This document shows positions 24,488 through 33,005 of a stretch of 37,576 nucleotides of DNA, piece by piece. The stretch covers positions 1 to 37,576 of the forward strand of contig NZ_JAMLJN010000013.1 in assembly GCF_023634865.1 (NCBI RefSeq). The letters are read 5' to 3'. The DNA comes from Flavobacterium fragile (lineage in GTDB: Bacteria > Bacteroidota > Bacteroidia > Flavobacteriales > Flavobacteriaceae). Each line of letters begins with the position of its first letter. Positions within the stretch are counted from its first letter, which is position 1. The notes under the pieces are model-generated. The model made no database searches. It worked only from the letters and a program-made list of their open reading frames with translations, and had not been told where the DNA came from. The translations under genes were made by a program, and so were the position numbers.

Positions 24488-25273
24488 ATGAGCGAACAAA
24501 ATTTCACCATACAAACTCAAAATCTTTCGATTGGCTATAAGTCCAAATCGGAAACGATTACTATTGCTCAAAACATCAATCTTGGTTTAGAAAAAGGCAA
24601 ATTAATCGCTTTAATTGGTGAAAACGGAATCGGGAAATCTACTTTATTAAAAACAATAACAGGTCTTATTCCACCATTATCAGGTGAAATTACTTTACTA
24701 AACAAATCGCTTCAAAGTTACAAGCCGCTTGATTTAGCTCAGGAATTGAGCATTGTTTTAACCGAAAAATTACCACCAAGTAATTTAACCGTTTATGAAA
24801 TTATTGCTCTAGGTAGACAACCTTATACCAATTGGTTAGGTACTTTATCCGAAGAGGACAAAACTAAAATTGAAGAAGCGATTGCCTTAACCGAAATCCA
24901 ACATTTGGTTCACAAAAAACATGATGAAATTAGCGATGGACAATTGCAAATTGCTTTGATTGCTCGTGCTTTGGCTCAAGATACTTCGATTATCATTTTG
25001 GACGAACCTACGACCCATTTAGATTTGGTTCATAAAGCAACTTTACTGAAACTGTTGCAAAAACTCACGCACGAAACGGGTAAAACCATCCTCTACTCTA
25101 CGCATGACATCGATTTAGCGATTCAAATGACAGATGAAATGATTGTATTTACACCAAACAAAATTGTTCAAGACCAACCTTGTAATTTAATTCAAACTGG
25201 AATTTTTAATACGTTGTTTGATACCGAACATTTGACTTTTGATGCTACTATTGGCAAGTTCAAAATCAAATAA
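24488..25273 (+). CDS. btuD: Cobalamin ABC transporter, ATPase
   Basis: 261 residues. Walker A GENGIGKST near 44-52, Q-loop around 85, signature ISDGQ (a variant of LSGGQ) near 148-152, Walker B IIILDEPT near 168-175, and switch His in STHDID near 204. It energises BtuC. The last gene of btuFCD; the next gene has its own leader 69 bases further. Confidence 0.9.
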   Translation: MSEQNFTIQTQNLSIGYKSKSETITIAQNINLGLEKGKLIALIGENGIGKSTLLKTITGLIPPLSGEITLLNKSLQSYKPLDLAQELSIVLTEKLPPSNLTVYEIIALGRQPYTNWLGTLSEEDKTKIEEAIALTEIQHLVHKKHDEISDGQLQIALIARALAQDTSIIILDEPTTHLDLVHKATLLKLLQKLTHETGKTILYSTHDIDLAIQMTDEMIVFTPNKIVQDQPCNLIQTGIFNTLFDTEHLTFDATIGKFKIK

Positions 25274-25342
25274 TTTATCCCAATTTTACCTTTTGTTTAA
25301 CGCTTCAAATTTTCAATTTTCATAATTTTACAAAAAAAAGTT

Positions 25343-26104
25343 ATGAAATATCTTTATTTGACCCTAATCCTAGCTACTATGAATAGCTTCGGACAATTAG
25401 TAAAAGTAGATTACGCAGATGGTAATCAAAAATTAGAAGGATTTTTTGCGAAAGCACAAAAAGCTAATCCTAAAAAAGCAGGCGTTATCGTTCTTCCCGC
25501 TTGGATGGGCGTAGATGCTCACTCAAAAGAATCAGCAGAAGCTCTAGCTAAATTAGGCTATCATGCTTTTGTAGCTGATATTTACGGTGTTGGAAACAAT
25601 CCAAAAAACACGGGTGAAGCTGGAAAAAATGCTGGTTACTACAAAAACAACCCTGCAGAATATCAAAAAAGAATTCAATTAGCGATTGACCAGTTAGTAA
25701 AAGCTGGTGCTGATAAAAATCAAATCGCAGTAATTGGTTATTGTTTTGGTGGAACAGGTGCTATCGAAGCGGCTCGTGGCAACTTAAACGTAAAAGGAGT
25801 GGTTTCTTTTCATGGTGGTTTAGGAAAAGCGGCGAATAGTCCAACGAATGAAATTAAAGCTAAAGTTTTAGTGTTGCATGGTGCTGATGATCCTTATGTT
25901 CCTGCAAAAGAAGTGGAAGCTTTCCAAAACGAAATGCGCGAAACGAAAGCCGATTGGCAAATGAATTATTACGCAAATTCAGTTCATGCTTTTACACACA
26001 AAGATGCGGGAAGCGATAACAGCAAAGGCGCTGCTTACAACGAATTAGCCGATAAAAGAAGTTGGGAAGCGATGAAAACGTTTTTCTTAGAGATTTTCAG
26101 ATAA
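25343..26104 (+). CDS. Secreted dienelactone hydrolase family protein
   Basis: 253 residues. Signal peptide MKYLYLTLILATMNSFGQ, so the protein is exported to the periplasm. Alpha/beta hydrolase fold with the DLH triad: C134 in GYCFGG, an Asp in HGADDPYVP (182 or 183) and H215 in SVHAFTH. Cys as nucleophile is typical of this family. The natural ester substrate is unknown. Ends at a shared terminator. Confidence 0.88.
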   Translation: MKYLYLTLILATMNSFGQLVKVDYADGNQKLEGFFAKAQKANPKKAGVIVLPAWMGVDAHSKESAEALAKLGYHAFVADIYGVGNNPKNTGEAGKNAGYYKNNPAEYQKRIQLAIDQLVKAGADKNQIAVIGYCFGGTGAIEAARGNLNVKGVVSFHGGLGKAANSPTNEIKAKVLVLHGADDPYVPAKEVEAFQNEMRETKADWQMNYYANSVHAFTHKDAGSDNSKGAAYNELADKRSWEAMKTFFLEIFR

Positions 26105-26127
26105 ATCCCCTTTTTACAAAGAATAGT

Positions 26128-26163
26128 AAAACAGTTATTTCACCTGAAATAGCTGTTTTTTTT
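26128..26163. terminator. Shared terminator, DLH and pseudouridine synthase
   Basis: A 14-bp stem (26128-26141 with 26146-26159; one G-T pair) with ACCT loop and T-run on the right. It reaches the minus-strand stop codon of the next gene. Confidence 0.8.
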
Positions 26164-26728
26164 ATACATCAAAACCACTCACTTCCAAAACTTCACCCGC
26201 TTTTAAATCATTCAAATGAATGTTTCCTACCCGAATTCGAACCAATCGCAAGGTAGGAAAGCCAACAGCTGATGTCATTTTACGCACTTGACGAAATTTT
26301 CCTTCGTTTAAAGTTATCGAAACCCAAGACGTTGGCCCGTGACGTTCATCTCGAATCTTTTTACCTCGTTCTCCTAAATTTGGTTCTGATTCTAATTTAA
26401 ACGCTTTACATTTTTTGGTTTTGTATTTTTTGCCGTGTAGGCCGATTTCGACACCGTTTCTTAATTGTTCAACAGCTTCTTCAGTAATCAATCCATCGAC
26501 TTGAGCGTAATATTCTTTTTCTACTTTTTTGCTTCGAACAATTTCGCTCATCATGCCGTCTGTCGTTAATAAAAGTAAACCTTCTGAATCTTCGTCTAAA
26601 CGACCAATTGCCATCGTGTTTTCGGGAAAATCGTGTAATTCACCCAACAACTTTTTCTTGCGTTTTAATTGGTAAATAAACTGCGATAAATAACCGTAAG
26701 GCTTGTGAATAAGAAAGTGATGATGCAT
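26162..26728 (-). CDS. rluE: 23S rRNA pseudouridine synthase, RluE/RluB group
   Basis: 188 residues from the ATG at 26728 (MHHHFLIHKPYGYLSQF). An upstream ATG at 26755 overlaps the -7 element and is excluded. The RsuA-family catalytic motif GRLDEDSEGLLLLTTDG is present with catalytic D45. KVEKEYYAQVDG and GKFRQVRKMTSAVGFPTLRLVRIRVG complete the family pattern. No S4 domain is present, as in RluE, which modifies U2457 in E. coli 23S rRNA. The exact target here is inferred. Confidence 0.85.
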   Translation of the reverse strand: MHHHFLIHKPYGYLSQFIYQLKRKKKLLGELHDFPENTMAIGRLDEDSEGLLLLTTDGMMSEIVRSKKVEKEYYAQVDGLITEEAVEQLRNGVEIGLHGKKYKTKKCKAFKLESEPNLGERGKKIRDERHGPTSWVSITLNEGKFRQVRKMTSAVGFPTLRLVRIRVGNIHLNDLKAGEVLEVSGFDV

Positions 26729-26744
26729 CTTTAAAAATTTGAAA

Positions 26745-26775
26745 CAAAAATACATTTTTAAAATTTGGGTTTCAA
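26745..26775 (-). promoter_or_regulatory. Promoter of the pseudouridine synthase gene
   Basis: On the minus strand TTG (26773-26775), 20 bases, TATTTTTG (26745-26752). The start codon is 16 bases after the -7. Overlaps the divergent rmuC promoter. Confidence 0.8.
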
Positions 26776-26792
26776 TTTATTCCGTATTTTTA
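26764..26792 (+). promoter_or_regulatory. Promoter of rmuC
   Basis: TTTG (26764-26767), 17 bases, TATTTTTA (26785-26792), 19 bases before the ATG. Confidence 0.6.
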
Positions 26793-26811
26793 CATTTTAG
26801 AATTTATTTTT

Positions 26812-28200
26812 ATGCCAGAATCTATGCTTATTTTAATCACTTTTATTGTTGCTTTAGCCGTTGGAATATTCATCGGAAAGTTAATTTTTAGCGCCAAATC
26901 ACAATCAGAAAAATCAGGTTTAGAAGAACGAATTAATGGGCTTTTAAATCAAATGGAACAATTGAAAATCCAATTTCAAACAGAAAGAAATCAGTTTGAA
27001 AAATCATTTGCCCAACTCTCATCCGAAAAAGAAAATCTGCAAAAAGAAAAGGAATCTTTAGCGATTCATTTGGCTAAAAAAGAAAATGATTTCGATAACT
27101 TATTGGAACGAAACAAAGAACAAAAGCAAGAAGTAGAGCAACTTCAGGAGAAATTCACTAAAGAATTTGAAAACTTAGCTAATAAAATTCTAGAAGAAAA
27201 AACGGTAAAATTCACCGAGCAAAACAAGGAGAATTTGAAAAACATTCTATCACCTTTACAAGACAAAATCCAACTTTTTGAAAAGAAAGTTGAAGACACA
27301 CACAAAGAAAGTATCGATTATCATGCCGCGTTACGCCAACAAATTTTAGGACTTCGCGAAATGAACGAACAAATGAGTAAGGAAACCATCAATTTAACCA
27401 AAGCTTTAAAAGGCGATAGCAAAATGCAAGGAAATTGGGGCGAATTAGTTCTAGAACGTGTGTTAGAAAAGTCAGGATTAGAGAAAGACAGAGAATATTT
27501 TGTACAACAAAGTCACGTTACAGAAGACGGAAATCGTGTATTCCCAGACGTTATCATTAATCTTCCAGATGGCAAGAAAATGATTATCGATTCAAAAGTT
27601 ACCTTAACAGCTTACGAACGTTATATTAACGAAGAAGATTCGGAGGCGAAAAATCAACATTTAAAAGAACATATCGTTTCGATTAATCGTCATGTGGAGC
27701 AATTGGGCAGTAAAAATTACCACGATTTGTACCACATGGAAAGTCCAGATTTTGTGTTGCTTTTCATTCCAATTGAATCCGCATTTGCAGTGGCTTTAAA
27801 TGAAGATACGAGTTTATACAACAAAGCTTTCGAGAAAAATATTGTGATTGTAACGCCTTCTACGCTTTTGGCAACTTTACGTACGATTGACAGCATGTGG
27901 ACGAACCAAAAACAACAAGAAAACGCGATTGAAATTGCGAGACAAGCCGGTGCTTTGTATGATAAGTTTGAAGGTTTTGTTTCTGATTTAATTAAAATTG
28001 GAAAGAAAATGGACGAAGCTAAAATCGAATATGGCAACGCTATGAACAAATTAGTAGATGGAAAAGGTAACCTTATTACAAGTGTTGAAAAATTGAAAAA
28101 AATGGGTGCTAAAGCGAAAAAAGCACTTCCAGAAGCCGTTTTAAAAAGAGCAAATGAAACGGATGAAATTTCACTGCTTTCTGAAAACAATAACGACTAA
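26812..28200 (+). CDS. rmuC: DNA recombination protein RmuC
   Basis: 462 residues. An N-terminal membrane anchor (about 5-27), a long coiled coil (about 35-140), then the RmuC nuclease-like domain: GNWGELVLERVLEKSGLE, PDVIINLPDGKKMIIDSKV with catalytic-type D/DxK, and FVLLFIPIESAFAVAL. In E. coli RmuC limits inversions at short inverted repeats. First of a compact run of three genes (gaps of 11 and 5 bases). Confidence 0.92.
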   Translation: MPESMLILITFIVALAVGIFIGKLIFSAKSQSEKSGLEERINGLLNQMEQLKIQFQTERNQFEKSFAQLSSEKENLQKEKESLAIHLAKKENDFDNLLERNKEQKQEVEQLQEKFTKEFENLANKILEEKTVKFTEQNKENLKNILSPLQDKIQLFEKKVEDTHKESIDYHAALRQQILGLREMNEQMSKETINLTKALKGDSKMQGNWGELVLERVLEKSGLEKDREYFVQQSHVTEDGNRVFPDVIINLPDGKKMIIDSKVTLTAYERYINEEDSEAKNQHLKEHIVSINRHVEQLGSKNYHDLYHMESPDFVLLFIPIESAFAVALNEDTSLYNKAFEKNIVIVTPSTLLATLRTIDSMWTNQKQQENAIEIARQAGALYDKFEGFVSDLIKIGKKMDEAKIEYGNAMNKLVDGKGNLITSVEKLKKMGAKAKKALPEAVLKRANETDEISLLSENNND

Positions 28201-28211
28201 AAAAGAAAATA

Positions 28212-28562
28212 ATGATACGAAAAATTATTCTTTATATTGTTTTATCACTCACTTTAATCACGGTGGGGTATTTCAGTTTTGTGTATTATGTTCCTTTTAG
28301 TGAAGGTGTACGTTCGGGCGAATTAATTAAAATTAGTCACAAAGGATTAGTAATAAAAACGTGGGAAGGCGAATTGAGTCAGGGCATTTCTGGCGCTCAA
28401 ATTTTTGCTTTTTCGGTAATGGAAGATGAGGTAGTAGTGATTGAAAATCTAAAAAAATGGCAAGGTAAAAAAGTGACCTTAGAATATGAAGAACGTTTCA
28501 AAACCTTCTTTTGGTGGGGCGATACTCGTTATTTTGTTACCAAAGTTTCACTTGAAAAATAA
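28212..28562 (+). CDS. Small membrane-anchored protein, function unknown
   Basis: 116 residues. One N-terminal membrane helix (about 5-27) followed by YSEG-like FSEGVRSGELIKISHKGLVIKTWEGEL and a small beta domain. From memory, similar flavobacterial proteins are sometimes labelled 6-phosphogluconate dehydrogenase, but no NADP or substrate motif of that enzyme is present, so I do not use that name. Co-transcribed with rmuC and the thioesterase. Confidence 0.8.
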   Translation: MIRKIILYIVLSLTLITVGYFSFVYYVPFSEGVRSGELIKISHKGLVIKTWEGELSQGISGAQIFAFSVMEDEVVVIENLKKWQGKKVTLEYEERFKTFFWWGDTRYFVTKVSLEK

Positions 28563-28567
28563 ATTTT

Positions 28568-29119
28568 ATGGAAATTGCCAATACAGTAGATGCATCAAGA
28601 ATTACGCTATCCGAATTAATGCTTCCTTCCCACTCCAACTTTAGTGGAAAAATTCACGGTGGTTATTTATTAAAACTAATGGACCAAATAGCTTTTGCCT
28701 GTGCCTCGAAATACTCAGGTTGCTATTGTGTTACGGCTTCTGTGGATACGGTTGACTTTTTAAATCCAGTTGATGTTGGCGAATTGGTAACCTTAAAAGC
28801 ATCCGTAAATTACGTTGGAAAAACTTCGATGGTTGTGGGTATTCGCGTAACATCGGAACACATTCAAACCGGAGTTAAAAAACATTGCAATTCGAGTTAT
28901 TTCACCATGGTAGCGAAAGATGAAAACGGAAAAAACGTACAAGTTCCCAAACTTATTTTATCCAATTTAGAAGAAGTTCGCCGCTTTTACGACAGCATCA
29001 ATCGCATCGAAAACAAAAAAAGAGCCAAAGAAATTGAGACCAATTTTGATCATACTTCAAAAGAAGCGATTGATAATTTAAAAAATTATAATGTTGTAAT
29101 TTCTGATAATTTAAAATAA
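28568..29119 (+). CDS. Acyl-CoA thioesterase (hotdog fold)
   Basis: 183 residues. The hotdog domain (about 10-130) has GKIHGGYLLKLMDQIAFACA, the acyl-CoA hydrolase pattern with catalytic Asp in the LMDQ turn. FLNPVDVGELVTLKASVNYVG and YFTMVAKDENG are typical of the cytosolic acyl-CoA thioester hydrolase/YciA group. The 50-residue C-terminal tail is charged and helical. It hydrolyses acyl-CoA to free acid and CoA. Six bases after the preceding gene. Confidence 0.88.
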   Translation: MEIANTVDASRITLSELMLPSHSNFSGKIHGGYLLKLMDQIAFACASKYSGCYCVTASVDTVDFLNPVDVGELVTLKASVNYVGKTSMVVGIRVTSEHIQTGVKKHCNSSYFTMVAKDENGKNVQVPKLILSNLEEVRRFYDSINRIENKKRAKEIETNFDHTSKEAIDNLKNYNVVISDNLK

Positions 29120-29166
29120 AAAACTCTAACTAAATTAAACCCAAAATCAAACTCACCTTTAATCCA

Positions 29167-29358
29167 ATGCCAAATGCCGATTTCAACATAAAACAAAATT
29201 ATAATGACAAAGAAATCTTTTTTAAAAAAAAAGACGGCTTGGAAATTGTTTGAGAATTTATTGCATATACAAATGATTCTGACATTAAAATCTCGAGTGC
29301 AATTAGCAAAAAAGTTACCAAGAAAGTAAATGTCCGATTTGAATTTGTATTGAAATAG
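29167..29358 (+). pseudogene. Possible short gene remnant with in-frame TGA
   Basis: ATG at 29167 reads MPNADFNIKQNYNDKEIFFK and on to GLEIV, then TGA (29251-29253), then the same frame continues EFIAYTNDSDIKISSAISKK to a TAG at 29356-29358. The 64-codon length and protein-like composition suggest a gene broken by TGG to TGA, but a chance frame is nearly as likely. No family recognised. Otherwise nothing is seen in 29120-29343. Confidence 0.3.
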
Positions 29359-29374
29359 TATTTTATTATATTTA
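29344..29374 (+). promoter_or_regulatory. Promoter of the DUF4412 gene
   Basis: TTTG (29344-29347), 19 bases, TATATTTA (29367-29374), 26 bases before the ATG. Confidence 0.7.
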
Positions 29375-29400
29375 CATTCTTATACAAACAAAAAACTCAC

Positions 29401-30072
29401 ATGAAAAAAATCACACAAATTGCATTAACTGCCTTATTATTTGTAGGAATTACAGCTAATGCACAAACACAATTAAAAAAAGGTTCTGTAACGTATAGCA
29501 TGACAATGCCTGGAGCAACAGAAGAAATGGCAGCAATGGGAGAAAGTACGATAACCGTTCACTTCGACGAAAAAACTCAAGCTACCGATATGAGTATGAT
29601 GGGAGGCATGATGTTAATGAAAACAATTATTCCAAACGAGAATAAAAATAATTCAAAAATGACCATGGAAGTAATGGGAATGAAATATGAAATATCAGAT
29701 ATTGGAGAACAAGCAAAAAATGCTAATAATGGAATTGGCAACATTGATAACGCTACAGAGGTAGTTTATGACAAAAAAGATACTAAAGAAATTTTAGGCT
29801 TTAAATGTTATAAAGCTACTTTAGGCATGTTAGATGGAAGCAAAAACATTTTCTATATAACTGATGCTATTGCACCGCAAGCAACAGATGCTAATGCTAA
29901 AGTAAAACTTTCAGGATATCCTTTAGAAATGACTATGAAAACAGAACAAGGAGATATGGTAATCAAAGCTACTAAGTTTTCAAAAGACATCCCTGCAGAT
30001 GCTTTTAAAGTTGGAGAAGGGTTTACAAAAGTAACCATGGAAGAGTTTCAAAAACAAATGGGAGGTATGTAA
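29401..30072 (+). CDS. DUF4412 secreted protein
   Basis: 223 residues with signal peptide MKKITQIALTALLFVGITANAQ. The mature protein is beta-rich and unusually rich in methionine (MSMMGGMMLMK at about 64-75; MTMEVMGMK). The pattern GSVTYSMTMPG and DTKEILGFKCYKATLG are typical of DUF4412. Probably periplasmic or outer-membrane associated; function unknown. The Met cluster could bind Cu(I), but this is speculative. Single gene with promoter and terminator. Confidence 0.8.
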   Translation: MKKITQIALTALLFVGITANAQTQLKKGSVTYSMTMPGATEEMAAMGESTITVHFDEKTQATDMSMMGGMMLMKTIIPNENKNNSKMTMEVMGMKYEISDIGEQAKNANNGIGNIDNATEVVYDKKDTKEILGFKCYKATLGMLDGSKNIFYITDAIAPQATDANAKVKLSGYPLEMTMKTEQGDMVIKATKFSKDIPADAFKVGEGFTKVTMEEFQKQMGGM

Positions 30073-30095
30073 TAGTATAATCCCTTTATAAAATC

Positions 30096-30125
30096 AAAAG
30101 CACTGAGAAATCAGTGCTTTTTTTG
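30096..30125 (+). terminator. Terminator of the DUF4412 gene
   Basis: AAAGCACTGA (30097-30106), GAAA, TCAGTGCTTT (30111-30120), then T-run. Confidence 0.88.
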
Positions 30126-30314
30126 TTTGGTAATACCTCTAAAATAGTAATGCTATTCTAACTTTTATCGATAAAATTTCGTAAATTTAAGGCAGTATAA
30201 TAAATTGTTTGATTCTAAAACTAAACAATGTCAAACTCATAAATATTTTTTAATATTAAAATTAATAATAAATTACTCTCACCTTAATCAAACAAATAAC
30301 TTAAAAAGAACAAT

Positions 30315-31079
30315 ATGAAAAGACTAGAAAACAAAGTTGCCATTATTACAGGATCGGCTATGGGAATGGGAATGGAAACTGCTAAACTTTTTGCCGAAGA
30401 AGGCGCAAAAGTAGTTGTGGCTGATTTCAACGAAGATGCTGGTAAAGCAGTTGTTGATGATATCGTTGCTAATGGAGGTATTGCCTCATTCTGCAAAGTT
30501 GATATCTCAAAAGCTTCACAAGTAGAAGCTATGGTTCAATTTGCTGTAAATACTTATGGTCGTCTCGACTGTGCTGTAAACAATGCAGCTTTAAAACCTG
30601 ACAATAATTCTTTTGAAGAATTAGATGAAGAATATTGGGACAAATTACAAGCAGTAGATCTCAAAGGAACTGCACTGTGCATGAAATATGAACTTAAACA
30701 ATTTATGGCTCAAGGGGGTGGAGGTGCAATTGTAAACATTTCTTCTATTAATGCATTCAAACCTACAACAGGAAACCCAGCCTATCAAGCATTCAAACAC
30801 GGAGTAGAAGGTTTAACTAAAGCAGCAGCTTTTGAATATGGTATCAAAGGTATCCGAATTAATTCTGTTGCTCCCGGTGCTATACGTACGCCTATGCTTA
30901 CCGCTGCATTACAAGGACTTGGCATTGAAGAAAAAGACATTATCCCTACCATGAGTTTAATAGGCCGTTTAGGCGAACCTAGAGAGGTTGCACAAGGATC
31001 CCTTTTTCTATGCTCAGATGATGCCAGCTATGTTCATGGAACCGTACTTCACGTAGGGGGAGGTTTTGAACTACTTTAA
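30315..31079 (+). CDS. SDR family oxidoreductase
   Basis: 254 residues, classical short-chain dehydrogenase. The cofactor motif TGSAMGMG is at 12-19, with Asp in VVADF favouring NAD(H). NNAA is near 90, catalytic Ser in NISSIN, and the YxxxK pair in AYQAFK. RINSVAPGAIRTPML and VHGTVLHVGGGFEL are typical. Substrate unknown; FabG-like and sugar dehydrogenases share these traits. It stands alone on the plus strand; the 242-base leader region contains an inverted repeat TTGTTT/AAACAA (about 30205-30228) of unknown meaning. Confidence 0.88.
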   Translation: MKRLENKVAIITGSAMGMGMETAKLFAEEGAKVVVADFNEDAGKAVVDDIVANGGIASFCKVDISKASQVEAMVQFAVNTYGRLDCAVNNAALKPDNNSFEELDEEYWDKLQAVDLKGTALCMKYELKQFMAQGGGGAIVNISSINAFKPTTGNPAYQAFKHGVEGLTKAAAFEYGIKGIRINSVAPGAIRTPMLTAALQGLGIEEKDIIPTMSLIGRLGEPREVAQGSLFLCSDDASYVHGTVLHVGGGFELL

Positions 31080-31107
31080 AAAAAATGATGAGTCATTTTA
31101 AAATAAA

Positions 31108-31142
31108 AATGCCCCAAATGTTATAACATTTGGGGCATTCTA
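31108..31142. terminator. Bidirectional terminator
   Basis: AATGCCCCAAATG (31108-31120) pairs with CATTTGGGGCATT (31127-31139). The T-run is better on the minus strand, where it ends the DUF5362-rocD transcript; it can also stop the SDR gene. Confidence 0.85.
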
Positions 31143-31156
31143 TTAAAAACTGTTTT

Positions 31157-31597
31157 TTACATTGCTGCAGCTGCAATAGTAAATATTCCTCCCACAAGAA
31201 TTATAATGTAAAGTGATAACACTACAATAATCGAAATTCCTAAAAATTTGTGATGCGATTTTAAATTCACAAAAGCTTCACTTAGCATATTTTGATCATT
31301 CATCTGAAGCGCCATTTTCATATTAGTAGAGTACTTGTACAAATAATACACCGGGAAAAAGTACAAAGCGGCAACACCAAAATAAATAAGGGATATAAAA
31401 CTTTTAAAAGCACCAATATATCCAAACTCCCCACCAATTTCGTCAGGTACACCAGAGAGTGCTACTGTCATAAATAAGGCGGCAAGAATGATTAATCCTA
31501 CTCCTATAAAACCCATGATAGATAAAAAGAAAGTCCATTTGGCTCCTTCTCGTAATGCTTCTTTAGCTAATTGATTTAATTCTAAGTTGTGTTCCAT
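31157..31597 (-). CDS. DUF5362-like membrane protein
   Basis: 146 residues from the ATG at 31597 (MEHNLELNQLAKEALREGAK); a longer frame would need TTG inside rocD. Three or four membrane helices: about 21-45, 59-80 and 115-140. LNQLAKEALREGAKWTFFLSIMGFIGVGL resembles the DUF5362 family. Function unknown. Its start is one base after the rocD stop, so it is co-translated with the aminotransferase. Confidence 0.7.
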   Translation of the reverse strand: MEHNLELNQLAKEALREGAKWTFFLSIMGFIGVGLIILAALFMTVALSGVPDEIGGEFGYIGAFKSFISLIYFGVAALYFFPVYYLYKYSTNMKMALQMNDQNMLSEAFVNLKSHHKFLGISIIVVLSLYIIILVGGIFTIAAAAM

Positions 31598-31598
31598 A

Positions 31599-32879
31599 CT
31601 AGTTTTCAAATTCTTTTAAAGTATTAATAATAATGGCAACACACGCTCTTAATTGTTCCTCATTCATTACTAAAGGGGGAGCAAAACGTATGATGTTTCC
31701 GTGAGTTGGTTTTGCTAATAAACCATTTTCAGCTAAGCGAACACATATATTCCATGCGGTATCGCTATCTTCTGTATCGTTAATTACTACTGCATTTAAT
31801 AAACCTTTACCTCTTACTAAAGTAGCAATGTTAGAAGTTTCTATAAATTTACCCAATTCTTCTCTGAAAATTTTACCTAATTTTCTGGCGTTCTGAGCTA
31901 GGTTTTCCTCTGCTACCACTTCTAATGCCGCCATAGCTACAGCAGCTGCTACCGGATTTCCTCCAAAAGTAGAACCATGTTGACCCGGCTTAATAACATT
32001 CATAACAGCATCATTTGCCAAAACTGCCGAAACTGGATACGCGCCTCCTGATAAGGCTTTTCCTAATATTAAAATATCAGGCTGGGTATAAGTTGCTTGT
32101 TTTTCACATTTTGCTTCACAAGTACAATTGCCACAAACCGCTAATAACGAACCTGTTCTTGCAATTCCAGTTTGTACTTCGTCTGCGATGAATAAAACGT
32201 TATTTGCTTCACAAATTGCTTTTGCTTTTTTGATAAAATCGTCAGAAGGTGTATAAACTCCTGCTTCCCCTTGAATTGGTTCTACTAAGAATCCTGCAAT
32301 GTTTTTTGATGAATTTACTGCTTTTTCTAAAGCATCAATGTCATCATAAGGAATACTAATAAATCCAGCAGTATAAGGTCCGAAGTTTTTACGCGCGTTT
32401 TCATCGTTTGAGAATGAAATAATTGTGGTAGTTCTTCCATGAAAATTACCATCACAAACGATAATTTGTGCATCGTTTTCATTAATTCCTTTTTTCTCGT
32501 ATGCCCATTTTCTACACAATTTCAAAGCGGTTTCCACGGCTTCTGCCCCAGTGTTCATTGGTAAAACTTTATCAAAACCGAAATAGTTGGTTACAAATTG
32601 TTCGTAAACCCCTAATTTATCATTGTAAAATGCTCTTGATGTTAACGTTAATGTTTGAGCTTGCTCTACCATTGCCCCTACAATTTTAGGATGACAATGT
32701 CCTTGATTTACCGCAGAATAAGCCGAAAGAAAATCGTAGTATTGCTTTCCTTCTACATCCCATACATAAACGCCTTCTCCTCTACTCAAAACTACAGGTA
32801 GTGGATGATAATTGTGTGCACCGTATTTGTCTTCCAATGCAATTGCTTCAGCTGAAGTCATTCTTTCTAAAACTGACAT
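31599..32879 (-). CDS. rocD: Ornithine aminotransferase
   Basis: 426-residue class III PLP aminotransferase converting ornithine and 2-oxoglutarate to glutamate semialdehyde and glutamate. [39 protein letters not shown] and [14 protein letters not shown] are OAT signatures. D233 in ADEVQTG contacts PLP and K274 in LGKALSGG is the Schiff-base lysine. Just before K274 lies an insertion with four cysteines, C249, C252, C254 and C258, not present in textbook OAT. Followed by a membrane protein gene in the same operon. Confidence 0.93.
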   Translation of the reverse strand: MSVLERMTSAEAIALEDKYGAHNYHPLPVVLSRGEGVYVWDVEGKQYYDFLSAYSAVNQGHCHPKIVGAMVEQAQTLTLTSRAFYNDKLGVYEQFVTNYFGFDKVLPMNTGAEAVETALKLCRKWAYEKKGINENDAQIIVCDGNFHGRTTTIISFSNDENARKNFGPYTAGFISIPYDDIDALEKAVNSSKNIAGFLVEPIQGEAGVYTPSDDFIKKAKAICEANNVLFIADEVQTGIARTGSLLAVCGNCTCEAKCEKQATYTQPDILILGKALSGGAYPVSAVLANDAVMNVIKPGQHGSTFGGNPVAAAVAMAALEVVAEENLAQNARKLGKIFREELGKFIETSNIATLVRGKGLLNAVVINDTEDSDTAWNICVRLAENGLLAKPTHGNIIRFAPPLVMNEEQLRACVAIIINTLKEFEN

Positions 32880-32946
32880 AAAATTTTGTTATTGATTGTT
32901 ACATCGCAATTCCTTCTTGAAGGTGAGAAATCAACCGAATAGTTTT

Positions 32947-32976
32947 CAAAAATACAAAAATCAAATTCAAATTCAA
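32947..32976 (-). promoter_or_regulatory. Promoter of rocD
   Basis: On the minus strand TTG (32974-32976), 19 bases, TATTTTTG (32947-32954). The -33 element is one unit of a TTGAAT/TTGAAC tandem repeat, so other TTG copies lie at six-base steps. Confidence 0.7.
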
Positions 32977-32992
32977 GTTCAAGTTCAATTTT
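32961..32992. repeat. Hexamer tandem repeat upstream of rocD
   Basis: About five units of TTCAAA/TTCAAG in a row on the plus strand. It supplies the -33 region of the rocD promoter. Confidence 0.75.
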
Positions 32993-33005
32993 CAGTTACT
33001 AATCG

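Noticed and set aside
27717..28190. Minus-strand frame of 157 codons inside rmuC
   Set aside because: Antisense shadow of conserved RmuC sequence, Ser/Phe-rich, without start signals.
28212..28562. 6-phosphogluconate dehydrogenase
   Set aside because: The protein is 116 residues with a membrane anchor and no dehydrogenase motifs.
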